Positions 44,294 through 58,019 of a DNA stretch of 64,000 nucleotides are shown piece by piece (the first letter of the stretch is position 1; each line of letters opens with the position of its first letter). Source of the stretch: Hyaloscypha bicolor E (Eukaryota > Ascomycota > Leotiomycetes > Helotiales > Hyaloscyphaceae); NCBI RefSeq assembly GCF_002865645.1, contig NW_020194631.1:248001-312000 (forward strand). The letters run 5' to 3'. The notes below the pieces were generated by a model, which searched no databases, was not told the origin of the DNA, and saw nothing but the letters and a program-made list of their open reading frames with translations. The position numbers and the translations under genes were made by a program.

Positions 44294-46515
44294 TCAGTAG
44301 GCAGCACTCTGTCGGTAAAAATCCGCTGGTCCTCCAGGCGGTGCACTTGGTCCTCCACGCCCTTCTGCCGATCCGGGTCGTTGGTATGGTTTGTAGCCTT
44401 GATTTGCCCCTTGACTTGGTAACGTGTTCCTAGCGTCGAGTGGTTGCCCGATCACGGGGTATCCAGCATTCATTGAAACTGGTGCTGGAACAGCCCCGGC
44501 CGGAGGAGCTGGTGGTTCATAGCTGGGTTGTTGTGGAGGGTAAGATGGCTGCTGTGGGGGAGCGTAGGCGTTGTATTGTTGTTGTGTAGGTGGCGCCTGT
44601 TGAGTTGCCGTAGGGCCAGCAGAGTAAGGATCTTCTTGGGAATACAATGATGCACTGTATGCGGAAGCCGGATTTTGTTGCGCCACGGGAGAGTCGTAGA
44701 CTGACGTAGCGAGTTCTTGTGGATTGGAGTAGGTGCTTTGAGGGCGGTGACCGGTCTGCGGCTGAATGGGGTATTGGTTAAGGGGTGGTGAGCTCGTTTG
44801 AAGAGGTGCAGGTTTAGAATTTGAAGGGATCCGAGGGGTGGGGTCTCTTTGGGGATATGGCTGCTGTGCTGGCGGCCCTGATGGTCCTTGAGGCTCAGGA
44901 GGAGGTTGTTGCTGATTTGTTACGACGTAGAATGGTGCTGCCCCTTGGCGATGAGGCTGTGGCGGGTAGCCTTGAGGCGAAGAAGGCTGTTGTGGGTATG
45001 GCTGTTCTATTCGAGATTGTTAGCAAATATTGGTGTCATAATTATAGTACATAACATACCTTGTTGAGGATTTGGGGTGTAATATCTTTGAGGTTCTTGT
45101 TGAGGTGGAGCAGCTTGCGGTGGGTAGCCCCCGCCATATCCTTGATTATGACGACCATATTGATACGCAGGTTGCGTTTGTGTCATCGATGCATCCAGAA
45201 GGTTCTCATAATCACGGCAAGATTTAATAAACCTTTCGTTGAGCTGTGTAAAGTCGTCTATAGAGTGTTAGTATGAGAGAGCACGTGAGACTATTGCTGG
45301 CAGTACCTTTTCTTTGAGAGTACTTCCCAATAAGTTCGATGAGCTTCGGTCGAATGGCAAGAGTTGAGTGGTATAGTTTCTATAGACTTGTCAGCAAACG
45401 TCGAGAAGTATGAGGTGGTAGTACGCACGGTAATCTCCTCATTGTCGCGGACATTCAAGTCAGACGTTGAAGTACTCAGCAGCGTAAGCAGCTTCTCCAC
45501 ATTCTTAATCTCCGCAAATACTTCCGCCTCCATCTGTGCCTCTCGCTGTAGTTCTTCCGCAGTAGGGTCCGCTAGCTTCTCGACATAGTTCAAAGGGAAG
45601 ATACCGGTCTGTCCCCTCAACAAACCCTTCCACCAATCCTTGTAAACCGACTCCAATACCGCAATGATATCGCCCTTTCGGAAAGTTAATTCGTCTGGAT
45701 CTGTAGCATGGAAGTCAAATAGAGCTCGGACTCGCGAGACTGTTGCTGCCGTAGTCCCTGACGGGACTGTCTGAGTCAGAGCAGCCGGTTGTGACTGCGA
45801 GGGACCAGCGGAGGTGGATTGTTGAGCTGGTTTTGGTTGTGTTTGGGCCGTCTTATCTTGTATAGACAATTTCAGAGCCATCTGCAGCTCCTCTTCTTCC
45901 TTTTGACGATCCAAATCTGTGAGGCGGCTCTTCGAGGGTGCGGAGGGAGGGTGGAGGTTCGGGTTCTGGCTCTTGAGCTTATAGTATTGGTCCTTCATTA
46001 TGCCCAGATCCGGATCCTTGAACATATCCGCCCATTCTTGCATTCGTTCTAAGATCTTTGCCTTGACTTGTTGATGTGTGTTTCGGTCGTTCGCTAATCG
46101 CAGCAAGGCGTCTGTGAAGGCTCTCGAAGCAAGCTCTCGGTGCATCTTAGGGCCACAGTTCTGGCTGAGCGCATTGGCAAGCTAAAGTGGCCATTAGCAG
46201 AAGTAAGGTGATAGAGACCCGGAATGTCTCTGACCTCTAGAGTGTATAATTGCACGTTGGCATTGCGATGGGCCAGCCTCTTGATCATACTCGCCACGGC
46301 ATCCTTGGCACCACTGTCTTCCCCGGTCACCTTGTCGCACACGTCCATGATATACTCCCAGTTCTCGGAGGTGAGATTCTCGTCAGTTGCTTTGGCTATG
46401 AGAGGCAGAAGTCAGTGCCTCGTTGAGGTGGTAGGCAGGTATGCCTGAGCTCTCAAAGCTGCAGATTTGACTTACCGACGACATCATCGAAGGCGTTCTG
46501 CTGAGCGCGGAACAT
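44294..46515 (-). CDS. HSE1: ESCRT-0 component Hse1 (class E vacuolar sorting protein)
   Basis: There are six exons (46515-46476, 46395-46235, 46181-45429, 45379-45307, 45257-45060, 45006-44294), encoding about 645 aa. Domains in order: VHS (about 10-145; TSENWEYIMDVCDKV, LANALSQNCGPK), a ubiquitin-interacting motif (EEEELQMALKLSIQDK), an SH3 domain (RVRALFDFHATDPDELTFRK, GIFPLNYVEKL), a GAT-like helical region (NVEKLLTLLS through RDYENLLDAS), and a long Gln/Pro/Tyr-rich tail. This order is that of yeast Hse1 and human STAM. With Vps27 it binds ubiquitinated cargo on endosomes and starts multivesicular body sorting. The start at 46515 gives the family-typical MFRAQQNAFDDVV. It is a core gene, unrelated to the polyketide cluster. 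Confidence 0.96.
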
Positions 46516-49500
46516 AGTTGCGGTGATCTGTATTGTCTTCTTCTACAGCTCGAGGTATTTGCTTCGATGTTCGGAGTGAAGTGGGATGGAGGTTTGGAGA
46601 TGTGAGAGGCTGAGGCAATTAAGCGGCACATTCGAAGCTCCCCGCTAAATTTATGCCTGAATTTAGGAACGGCTCAGGAACGTCATGCCCTGTTGCGCGT
46701 CTTTCTAGTCACTGCCCCAATCTGCGAAGGCGAATCTAGGCTTCCATTACAAAAGTGGATTAAATGCGCCGAGAGTACCAAATAGGGGAGGAAGCAAGTT
46801 CTCTGATTGGCATTTTTCTAATCCGTCTGTGACAAGAAGCCACCATGAATGGCAGGGCTGGCAGCCGGACTGATTACACGTGATGGTCGAGAACCACTTG
46901 AAGAATTATATCCAGCTCTTCACTCTACGTCCTTTCTGCAAAAGCCTGTCACTCAGACCAGATATTTCAGCGTGACTGAATGCGTCTATTGGAAGTAGGT
47001 CTGAAAGGACCACGCCCTGGAAACTCCTCCGACACTTCTGAGCGCTGCTTCGTGTCACTACCCCTGGGTATGAAGAGCATATCCCTCAATATTACGACCT
47101 TTCCAGCAAAGAAACTTCCCTCCAACCTATTCGTCGTAGGACCTACGACAAATGTCAGCACCCACTCAAAAATAAAATTCACTTGCAGGTAGACTTATCC
47201 CCCAAAAAGATGGAGGGGCCATCCCAAGCCTGCAGAGCAGAACAAGAGACGACCCAGGACTGCCCACCATAGGCCTGTCCTCTATTCCTCAACCCTCCGA
47301 TAGGCCCGCCCACACCAGAGACAATCCACGACCCAACACAGCGACACATCTGTTAACACTCTCCATGCAAGAACTCCAGCAAAAGACCCAGCGCTACCCA
47401 GAACAGACAAGCACTAAGCTTTGACTCCAACTCGAGATGGGTCCCGTTCTAGACGCTGAATAATTTCTATCATCCAAGCCGAAGAAGCATCAAGTTCGTG
47501 TCTGCAGCATGAATCAATAGGAGGATCTCACCGATGCATCCAGTCTCGTGCAACCCACAAATCCATCATCCAACCTCACAACCACGTCCAACCAAAATGA
47601 ATTGACCGTTTTCCCACCATCAACTTGATTCGAAACTTCGGCAGGAGACCGGACTTGTACGGACAGCCAAAGATGAGCAGATACCTTGACACGACTTTCG
47701 AAGCTTCTCTCTGTTTGGATAGCAATACCCTCTGAGATAAGTTTTATGTTTCCTCTGTACCACAAGAAGAAAATACAGGGCTGTGAGCGGACAAAAAACA
47801 TCAACAAAAACCGCGGGCGTCTCGATAGTTCCAGTCTACCGAAATAGATAGGAGAGCGAGGAAATGGTGTACAATCATCACGGAGATGAGAGACTGTGCG
47901 TCGGCGTCTTCCATCACCCAAGGTCCGAGCCTAGGGGAGAAAGTTAATGCGGCTGATCGGGATCACACGAATGACAATGCCTTTGGCTGGTGCCATGGCA
48001 GAGACCTTGTGAGCTGACTACGCGGTATGTTGGCCGCGAGTTTCTGAAGGGAGGAGAGGATGGATACAACGTCCTTCGTGCTGCTTGAAAGCTGCCGGCA
48101 GGATAGAGAGAGGTACGGAACGTCTTCACTGAAATGAAACGCGCAAGCCCATCTCGTGGACTTGATGAAAGGGGTGGTCGATTGGGTACAGAGACTTCCG
48201 GAACTTGGCAACACGCCATTTCTTCGTAGCGGTAGGCCACTTTGAAGGACCATCTGACGCGACATGTTTCTGTTTGAAGACTCTGAAATCTCGCTACAAA
48301 TGCACATATGCAAATGATTCCGACGAGTGAGATCAAGGCCAAATCACAACCGTGAGGAAGTGGAAACACGCGCAGGAGACAGTCTGTTTGTAGGCTTTCC
48401 AAATAGGAATGCTGTGCTCAGTCCCCATAATCCAAAAGAGTCCCAACCATCTTGTCTTCGGAGTGTGTAGAGTAAACGTTGATCGATTCGAACAGCTTGA
48501 TGAAGATCCCAAAGACACCTTCTCAAGGAAGAGCCTGTACCTCTCCCACATCGCATCTCCTCTCCATACCATCCATTTGAGCACCGACAAAGACGATCCA
48601 TAATAACCAGAGTAACGCCCAGCAGAAAACCCTGACGAGCATCCTCGCGTGAGGATCTTACCAGAATGGCTCATAGGAGAAATCTATTTTATCGTCTTTC
48701 GACATCTGGACTATCCCTCCAAACTTTCAGTCCCTAGCCTTGTTCGAATCGTTCTGCCTTTCGGCGTCGCAACCGTCACTAAGCAGACGAGGACCTAATG
48801 ATTTGGAAGAGTAACTGTGACCGCAAAGCTGGAACCAACAAATACTTAGGGTTAAGTTCTGGGCCCAAATTTCCATCCGGAAACGGAGACCAGAAGACTG
48901 TCGGGAAGGCGAGGTGCTTGATTTGCAAGTGCTCTGGAGAGAGCGAGAGAAGCTTCGTAGTCGCGTGTGGTTGCAAGGCAACTGGTAGCATCCATGGAGG
49001 TCCGATACGCGTTTGGCGCTGCAAGTGAAGATCCGAAGCTGACGCCAGTCGGGTAACAATTCGAGGTAGAGACAGAGGAAGTAAGAAAAGGAGAGGGAGT
49101 TGTAGAGCATTGCAATCGACTAATTGAGAGGCAGCGGTTGGTTAAGGTGGAGAGAGGAAGAAGGAGGAAGAAGAGTCGAGGCTGAACTTCATTTCGCGCC
49201 ATGGTCCGTGCCACCCCATACCCAAACATTCGCCAAAACACGTGATATCGCCCGCTTCATCAATTTTTTGTCTCCAACTCTGTTCTCCGTCATCAGAGTT
49301 TTCACCAAACCTTCAAACCTTGACGGTCCGTAGTCTTGAAGTATCAGGACCCAAAGATGGCACGCGCATTCGGCCCCCTTAGACCGAGATCTTAGACGCA
49401 GGACCTGTTCTTTTGCGGACCGCCGTCACGAGCTTGGGTGGAGCTGAGACTGTCAAAGCAGGAGAAACAGATAGATGACAACAGTAGTTTGTATCAGCAG

Positions 49501-49558
49501 GTTAAAGCAACAATACCCTCGAACTTCCATAAGAACGTCTTGAATTTATGTGCCGGCC
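46516..49558. other. 3-kb intergenic region, no gene I can support
   Basis: It separates two divergent core genes (HSE1 minus, RTP1 plus). Minus-strand frames between 47514 and 49241 (135, 152, 113 and 129 codons) include hydrophobic pieces but no recognisable domain, and I could not join them by splice sites into one convincing protein. It could hold an unrecognised small gene, non-coding RNA or long leaders. The right end holds the RTP1 promoter. Confidence 0.4.
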
Positions 49559-52334
49559 ATGGCGGATGAAAGTTCTGAGAAGGCTCAACCGCCACTTGTT
49601 GATCGTATTCTTCAATGCGGAAAGCAGGCCTTCGATCCTGAAATTTCATGGGAGACGAGAAAAGCCAATGTCCCTGCATTTTCCGCTCTTCTAGAAAGGT
49701 TTGTTGCAATTGCACATGCTGAAATCATCTATTGACTTTCTCAGTACAAGTACATTGGCACTCATGTCGGTCTTGAATCTTCTCGTGCAACCTGATCGAG
49801 TACAGCCATGGCTACGAACACCCCTCATATCAACTCTGGCACGACTGCCTCTTCGGCCTCGAGGCGTTCAGGATACGATCGAGTTTATTCTTTCCGTCCA
49901 TCCGAGTAGCGCTGCTCGTAACGCATCAGGCAATAGCGGCAGAGGATCGAGCATTTCTCACGAAGCCTTGAATGCAACGTCGCGTTTGCTTTCCTCCCCT
50001 CCTGTTAGCATGTCACCCGAGAAGTGGTTTTATGGCATAGCGCCTCAGCTTTTCTCTCTACTCGAAGGCGAGGGCGAGCCAGAAATGGATAAAGCTGCAG
50101 CATTTGTCATTGGATTTGGAATTCTTGGTAGGAAGCAGTTTGGTGCACCTGGGATGCCGGGTTGGAAGGCATTCGTGGAGCCATTACTAGTAGCCATCGA
50201 TCCAGCTCTCCCAACGACGGTGAGTTCGAAGCAACCTTCAAATGATGTCGAAATTTTAGGATCTCGGAAAATATTGGTATCCTCTGAAGAAGTTGCCAAA
50301 TGCCTTCGAAGACTATCAACGTTGTTGACCTCACATCCACACCCTTCCTTGACCAAAAGACTCCTCAATCCAATTCTTCTCCCACTTTGGTCTTTGTCGT
50401 CTTGGCCTCACGGTAATGAATATACTGAGAAGTCCTACCGGAAACCGGCAGCGAAGTTGCTGAGGACGTTGCTCCAACTATCATCAGGCGCCACAGACTC
50501 GAGCAAAGCTGAAAAGCCCAGCCCTAATCTGTTAATCACAATTTTGCAAAATCTTACATTTAAAGGAAGGTCAACGAAGACCGAAAAATCATGGTTGTAC
50601 AATACTGCTCAGGACGGGGGTGTTCAGATTGAAAATATCAAAGGAAGCGAACTCGAAGATAGTTCAGACAGCGATTTGGATCTGTCAAGACTCGATCCTG
50701 CTGTTGACGCTTTCATTGATCTTCTTCAAACCTTACCAGACCTGAAGACCGATGTTTCGGAGTTATTCATCAATCTGTGCATGAAGTGGCTCTCACATAG
50801 CACAAAAGACCAGACTAAGCCAGTCGTCATCAGTGTTGAGCAGACTGCCGCCAAGTACGACGTTCAGAACAGCCTCGTCGAAGCAAAAGTAATGCAAAAG
50901 ATGATGAGTACTTTTCCGGGAAAACTAGTTGAAGATTCGACTCAGGTCCTCGATCTTGTTAGTCAAATCTTGTCCGACTTCACCATGAACACTACCACCA
51001 GTAGCGAAGATACGGTAGCAGTCGCACTCAGCCTTCTGAACATTGTCTTCACTTCTCCGAATTTTCAAGCAACCTCTGGAACCGAACCTCGTCTCGAATC
51101 TATCCAGAAGTCTCTCAGTTCTATCAGCAGGAAGCGAGATTTAGAGACATCATCGACAGCACAAAATCTCTTGCTGCTCTTGAAATATCGAAGTACGCTC
51201 GAAGAGCCTGCCCCCGGTACTATGAATACGCCAACAGACCGGCAGCTGGAAGACAGGAAAAGCTACAGTCTTGCAATGTCGTATCTCACAGGGACTGAAT
51301 CACCGCCCCCCGTCAGAGTCCAAGGTCTCGAACTCATCTCCGACTTGATTCGCAACAGTAGTCCTACCATCGACGTCCCGGCTCTGCTAGCCCTCTTCTC
51401 CTTGCTGCTCCAAGATAGCGAAGAGTATATCTACTTGCGGGTAATAAAATCCTTCATCCAGCTCTCTCAAAAACACCCAAAAGCAGCGATGAAAGATCTC
51501 ACCGACCGTTACGTGGATCCGAACGAAGAGCACGAACTAGATCAACGGCTCCGGCTGGGCGAAGCGCTCCTCCAAGTAATCGAACATAACGCCTCGGCAT
51601 TCAACGACGAAACAGCGCGAGCTGTGTGTGAAGGCCTGCTATTTCTGGCCAGCAGACGAGGGTATAGACCAAAAACCGAACAGCAGCAAGAAAAGAAGAA
51701 CAGGTTGAAGAGAAAGCAAGACGAAGAGGCGGAAGAAGCATGGGGTGGAGAAGTGCCTCAACTCGACGAAGCTCTAGATGAAAAAGCTGAGGAAGAGCAC
51801 GAGATTCTTTCCCAGATCGTCACGGGATGGGAAAGCAAGCGTGGGGCTGAAGATATCCGGATCCGAGCTTCAGCTATCTCAATCCTCGGCTTAGGAATCG
51901 AAGCCAATGTGGCAGGCATTGACTCGAAGATACTGTCTACTGCCGTGGATCTGAGTATCCATATCCTCACTCTCGAGTCGGAGCCAGAAAAGGGGATCTT
52001 ACGTCGCGCTGCGATCCTCCTAATTATGAATTTCGTGCGAGCTTTGGATGCAGCTCGAGCCGAAGGCAGAAAGTTGGCGTTTGGATTTGCCGGGCAGAGT
52101 TTGGAGGATGTACAGAGAATTTTGGGATATGTTGAAGCGTCGGATAATGATGGGTTGGTGAGGCAGCATGCTAGAGATGTGATTGTGGGGCTTCGAGCAT
52201 GGCAATTTAATGCACTGTTGCCGCCGCAGAAGGAGCAGACTCAGATTCAGGACTTGGCTGGATTGTCGATTCATCCGAGAGCTGACGAGGGTTCGAGTGG
52301 AATGTCGAGACCAATGATTGAGGAAATTGAGTGA
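49559..52334 (+). CDS. RTP1: RNA polymerase II assembly factor Rtp1 / TANGO6 family protein
   Basis: There are two exons (49559-49698 and 49745-52334), encoding about 909 aa. The protein is an alpha-helical repeat (HEAT-like) scaffold. The C-terminal half has the features of the two Rtp1 C-terminal domains: PPPVRVQGLELISDLIRNSS with LLLQDSEEYIYLRVIKSF, then a charged linker (KKNRLKRKQDEEAEEAWGGE), RIRASAISILGLGIEANV and the final LRRAAILLIMNFVRALD block. Yeast Rtp1 helps assemble RNA polymerase II subunits and brings the enzyme to the nucleus. The start is the first ATG in the frame (MADESSEKAQPP); the single intron near the N-terminus joins cleanly. Convergent with creD. Confidence 0.88.
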
Positions 52335-52713
52335 CAGCGATTACCTCAGATATCACAAACCCGATTCAGTGGAGAGAAAGATAGATCGTTGCATAGTAAA
52401 TCTAGTGCAGATCACACCCAGGAAGAGATGTTTACATTGCAATTCTATCAGAAGCTCTGAGTCTGAGCTCGGCTGGAAACGCAACTATGGAGGGGCGAGG
52501 TAAGAAAGGAGGAAAATTAGATATTAAATCTGTCTCTGAGAATCTGTTGAAGCGGTTTCTGCGGGTGACCAAAATGCCGCAACGCCTTTGCCCTCAGGAT
52601 GTATGCCTGGCCTGAACTCCATAACAATGCACCCATTCTATTCTTAACAAACCAACGCCTTGAATGCAACACAATATTCAATCAGAGGCATGCAGCTAGA
52701 GCAAACTCCCGCT
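52335..52713. terminator. Convergent 3' flanks of RTP1 and creD
   Basis: The 379 bp lie between two convergent stop codons and must hold both 3' UTRs and polyadenylation sites. No individual signal is clear enough to place. Confidence 0.3.
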
Positions 52714-54874
52714 CTAGTAAGCTCTTCCCCTGTTCTGTAACAGATGTAATCTCCTTCTTTCGTCTCCATCCCCTAAATGCGCGGGTGGCGGTGGGTGGAT
52801 TGGCGTAAATCCCATAGTTGACCATGGATTCCTTCGTCCATTCACGGTCTCTCCAGTCTCCGATCCAGGTGTCGCTGGGCCGCTGAAGGTTCGAGTTGGA
52901 CTGGGTGCTAAAACCCAGATTGTCGAATTAGTATTGCCTCTCAAGGATGTGATTTTGGAGTTGAGTTGTTGCGTCTTACGAGCCGCCTACTGTCAATGTC
53001 TAGAAAGCAAACGGCTCGCAAGACATGCGAATGTGGAGGTGGAAACAGTGCTAGTGCTCCGGGGAATTTTTGGGGGCTTACGTGCTGAGACTGCTGCTTC
53101 GTAGTTTGGCAGGGCGTTATTGTAACTAGTACTTCTGATCGGCGTCTGGACTGCAGTTCGGTACGATGGTACTTTTGTCAGGTCTCCCAGTTCCGAGAAG
53201 TCAATATGCTGAGGAGAGTGTTGTCCACTGGTCATGTTCGACACTCCACCTTCTTCCTCGCTCGTGCGTCGGCTTAAGGGATTGCTGTTTGAGCCTGAGT
53301 GGTCAAAGTATCCGGCTTCGCCATCAGTGTGAGGCTGGGAGTGCGGGGTATTCCCTCCGGAGTCTCCACCTTGATGCAATTGACGAAAACTGTTGTTTCG
53401 GGACCCGAGATTCAAGTCCTGAAGTCTAGATGACAGTGCTGCCGGCGGCACGGCTCCACTTGGATGGGGTCCTGAAGTTAGAGCAGTCAAGTTTTCTGCT
53501 GATCCAGTTCGTGAATGATTGTAGAATGGCGTGTTCATCCCTGACTGCGGTGCAGGCGTCATCATTCCACTCTGATCGACATCTGCGTAAAGTTGGTCTA
53601 GGACATGCTCTCCATATAGCGGCGGAGCGTGCTGCACAATATCGGTTGATTGAGTGCTCATCGGAGTCTGGTCAACCAGACGTCCATCAGAGGTAAGAGG
53701 CATATTAGGGGAGATGAAAATGGTGACCGGAAGCGTAGCACGAAGCTGTCCGTGTCAGTAAATCCTAAATCCAATACGAAATGTAGCCTTACCTCTGAAA
53801 CATGCCCATCTGGGTTGTGCAACGCAATGTTGAACTTGACTTTATGCCGAATTTTGATCCCATGCACATCCACATCCTGTAAACACTTACTCAGCTTCTT
53901 CGGTAATGGCATCTTCTCGTGGAGAGTATAGCCATCTTGGCCACTGTCATCTAACATATCATGGTAATGGTCCTCATCATTCAGTTTGAAAGTCCAGGTA
54001 TCGATATCTCTCTGGTGTTTCCAAAATCTCTCCGAATTTGCTGTGGACCCTGCGATTGTAAATTCCTGGGCCTCGATAAGCTGGCATTTGATATTGCCGA
54101 TTCTTAGCCCTTTCAATAATGATGTAAATCTCATTTCGACATCGATCGCTGTCCCAAATATAATAGCTTTTTGGGGTATTACGAGCTGGTATTCGATCTT
54201 ATTCGGCCACACGTTTTCCACCGTCATCGCGTGTGCCAGCTCCAAAGCCGACGGATCTAATGTTCGGACAATCCGAACTGGCTTGTGGGCGTGTAAGTCG
54301 TATGCCAGTTTACCCCGGGCCACAGTAGCCTTCAATTTGTACATGATATGACTTTCTTGCAGACCTTCCACGCTCTCAGCCATTCCACCTGGTATAACGA
54401 GCTCGAAAGGCCACTCGTAATTCCCGGAAGGTAGGAGTGTGCCTCTTGATGAGGAGCCTGGGGCACCACCACCGACAAATGGAGCCCATTTGTAAGTGAA
54501 TATTTCGGTCGCTTTGTCGACTCGATTGTTGGAGATGCCTGTCGGAGTAATCCGTTGGTCGTTCCATCTAAACAGTTCGTCAGCTTCGGCTTGAGACTAT
54601 GATCTGGCCCACTTACCCAACTTTCAGCTGTCCAGTCATTCGTAGATGCACATCATCAACTTTTAAGGCTGAAGGCAGGCACAGAACCACAACTCCCTTC
54701 AGCATTTGGCTCGACGCCTCGCTCTCACTACCACGCAGAACGATAATCTCATTCTCAAGGCTGCAAAATTATCAGCAGAGGACTGAGTCTACGGAGCAGT
54801 ACAACCAACCGAATTTCGAACAGTGTTGCACTGTTCCTTCCGGTGACGCCTCCGAAAACATTAAAACTTGGCAT
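52714..54874 (-). CDS. creD: Arrestin-domain adaptor CreD (ubiquitin-ligase adaptor, ART family)
   Basis: There are five exons (54874-54810, 54760-54617, 54567-53793, 53745-53082, 52907-52714), encoding about 613 aa. The N-terminal arrestin fold shows ENEIIVLRGSESEASS, LRMTGQLKVGW and FELVIPGGMAESVEG. The arrestin-C part shows NVWPNKIEYQLVIPQKAIIF and IDTWTFKLNDEDHYH. A PPLY motif (APPLYGEHVLDQLY) matches the WW-domain site by which these proteins recruit Rsp5/HulA. The serine-rich tail ends RRRLHLLQNRGRAY. In Aspergillus, CreD works with HulA in carbon catabolite repression and transporter ubiquitination; the same role is inferred. The last intron (174 bp) is long but is supported by a clean junction (VSAPPSPTRTF). 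Confidence 0.92.
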
Positions 54875-57800
54875 CTTGGTGGGCTAGGTCATGGATTGTC
54901 GCCCAGTTCTTGCTTGAAAGACTCAAGAGGGGCAAGCAATCAAGGAGTGATGAGGAATTGTTCGTTGCGAGAGAGGTTGCAGGATGCAAGTGGCTAAGAA
55001 ATCGAAGAATGAAAGAGTCTCGAGTACGAGTCAGAGAACTGCTTGACGAAGCTCAGAGAGGCTGGGGCTCTGAAGACCAAGAAACTCTTTTCTGGCTCTT
55101 TCCTGTGCAGTCAAAATCTGCCCTGATCAATCACAATCGGGCGACAGAAGCAGAAATGGCAGGAATCCACTCCACTTCATGCCAGGAGGCCGTTGATAGG
55201 CACAGGGCAGTGCCTCTGCGGGCTCTGATAAAGAACCTGTGGTAAATACTTGAACGTCAGACGGCGGCGGGAGGTCCACAATCGGAGCTACGGGAATCGC
55301 AGTGGGGGTTTTGAAGGATGGCGTTTTTTGGCGGCCGTCGCGAAAGCTTCCTTCCTGGCTCTAGTAAGTAACTTTACCGTAGCCTACCCTTCCGCACCGG
55401 CACCAACGACGAAGGGTTTTCTTCCTGTTCCCAACGAAAGCAAAAGGCAGGAGGCAAAGAAGATGACGAGTTGCTCGTGTAACGCTCAGCCTTCGCACAC
55501 CCTGGTTGAATATATATTGCGCATGGATGCTCTTCTGGGGTTCTGGGAATGGGGGAATGGTCGCACCGCAGGTCCGCAACGGCCTCCTACGGATAAGTAC
55601 TGTCAGCAGTGGCTGGCTGTTGTCCAGACCAGGGACCGTGGACGCCGGCCGGTAAGCCCACGCTGATGTGATCTGCGCGGGTGGCCTGTTGCAGGGCCTC
55701 TCCTGGTGTCAATCATCCCCTTGCAGCAACTGTCAGCTGTAAAAAGCACGCCGGAGGCCCAGAAGCCTGATATTGCAGAGCTGGACAGCAGGGCAAGCAG
55801 AGCAAGCAGGGCAGACAGCAGGGCACGAGCCGCAATCAGCTGCACATCCGACCAGTGCATCTTCACATTCAGGCCCGAGTCTACCCAAGGAACCGGTAGT
55901 CTCCTTCCGCAGCCTCGGATGGTCCTTGGGTTTCACTTCACCAAGGTTGCGATGCTTCACGCATCAGCACTGAGCAGCGACAGCCAGCTGGTCGTCTTGA
56001 AAGCTGTCGTCGACGCGTCGGCGCGTCGGCGTCTGCTCTGTTATTCCTCCGTCTTCCGTCTCCGAACATCGGCCGATAGATTCCACATGCAAACTCACGG
56101 TCTTGGATTTTCTTCCGCCACCATGAGGTACATTCGAAACATGTTTCCTGTACAATCTCTGTCCAAATTGTGGGACTTGAAATTCCTGCGATAAGGCAGG
56201 CGTACCGTATCAGTGGGCTGAATTAGAGTATTCTTATCCAAACGCCACATCCCCTTTTCGAGGTGGATCTCAATCGGTCCGCAGATGTGGCTTGAGATGC
56301 GGCTACTTTTCAAGTTTATGGAAGATCTCCATCGCAGACTTCGCAGTTCAAGGGGCCAGGTGGGCCACAGTAGTTCGGACCTGCCTGAGAGTAACACGCT
56401 GTATCCATAAAGAGTCCTCTTCAGGGCCGAAATTCTCCGATTTGAATCGGGCATTTCATTCTTCCGCTGTCGTACAACGCTACCCAGAGTCGGGATAATA
56501 GTCTATTGACGATTAATAATCCCGACCACTGCGAAAATCTTCTTAACCTAGGCTATCAAGGCGAAGGGGTAGGAGTTGTACCTAGGCATCAACATCGCCA
56601 TACGCAACAAACCGGGGCTGGGAATTAAAACAATATCACGTGACTTTAAACATGCCCCCTTTCGAACGTACCTCGGCATTTCCTTTCTATATCCAAGTAA
56701 ACAAGCAATAGGCTGAGACATATTGCTATTACGACGTACGCAATATCGTCTGACGGTCTGGGATTGCTTTGTCTCTTGAACATCCAATTACCGAGGTGTT
56801 CTCGGCTTTGAAGTGATACTGGTCATTACTTCGATTGCAACGTCCCGGGTTCTTTAATTGGCAACTTGCTGTAGAAGGATCTCACAGAAAACCCTGGAAC
56901 TCCTCGAATCTAATTTGCCAATCTTATCAGCTAAAAGTCACTGTGTGCATGTTCTCATCTGAGAACCTTTACGAAGGCAGACGGCATTAAAATTCGTCCA
57001 ATTCGCTAAGCGAGCACGGGCGCAATCCTGACCCTCACAATAAGAATTCCTTGTAATTCCGTATCACATTTAATTATCGCAAAAATTCCACAAAAGTTAG
57101 ATCTGCTTCCTTTCTATCTCGCAAAACTATTTTGAAGATTTTTAGATATTACGTTGAGATTTGGTGTAATTTTCTAAACGTAGCGATTTTGGTGTTCCTC
57201 GCTTTTTTGCGGGTGGACGGTTTTTAATGCCGCCCGCCTTCGTACCCAAGAGAGGTCAATGGCCAGTCACGTGAGCGGTATTGCCGCCCAGAAAGAAACA
57301 AAACTCATCCGCGCTGTGAGACACCACCCCCATCCTTCTGCCGCGCTTGCATCTCTATCAACACTTTGATATGGAGCTGAAGTTCGATTCGTGAATAGAC
57401 GAAGAATAGACCACCAGGCTTGATAGTTTTCTTTCGAGGCCTAGACTGACGCTGTCCGAGATATGTCCACGACGTCAACAATATAGAGACATGTAGGGAA
57501 TTCTGCCATGCAAGAAGCTTCACCCATCATTTGGTCGATGTTGAGAATATCGTGTTTTCTCATGTGGTCGCACACCTCACATCTGCCAGCGAAATCTGGC
57601 GCTTTGCCGCCCTCGTATTCTACCCAGTCAACATGCTGCAAAATGTGGGGTCTCTTCTGAAGCACTCAGCCTTCCGAGCCTTTACGTCTCGGCCTGTCGG
57701 ACTTGCTTCCCCAGCGCAGCACCTGGGAAAATCCAACAAATCGCAAAGGTAGGATGGACCTTCAATTCGAGCATCCAAGTTATTCACGTGGATCGCTGCG

Positions 57801-58019
57801 AGGATTGTGATGTCGCTGCGCTGTCGGCGATTCCTGCTGGACAGCGACAACAGATTGCCTCTTCCTTGATCGTTTCCCTCCTCCTCTTCTTCACATATGA
57901 AAGGAAGAGCTCAGTCTCATCCCGTCGGCTCTCCAAGTCTCGGCCTTGTGAGCTAGTTGTAATCCTCTTCGTCCCTCGTTTTTGCACCTTCGGTCTTTCG
58001 TTTAGTCCTACTGTCCAGA
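54875..58019. other. 3.1-kb intergenic region, no gene seen
   Basis: It lies between divergent creD and P450-3. Overlapping frames on both strands (for example 54868-55245 and 55706-56194, plus) lack domains. A GCAGGGCAAGCAGAGCAAGC short repeat occurs near 55788-55830. The 56880-57200 part is AT-rich. A leader RNA or an unrecognised small gene cannot be excluded. Confidence 0.4.

Noticed and set aside
48333..48674. A 113-codon minus-strand frame with hydrophobic pieces as a membrane protein gene
   Set aside because: Three overlapping frames are open over the same stretch and none yields a consistent spliced protein or motif.
48798..49028. Plus-strand frame with a CxxC...C pattern resembling a small zinc-binding protein
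   Set aside because: Cysteine spacing fits no family I know and the frame is short and isolated.
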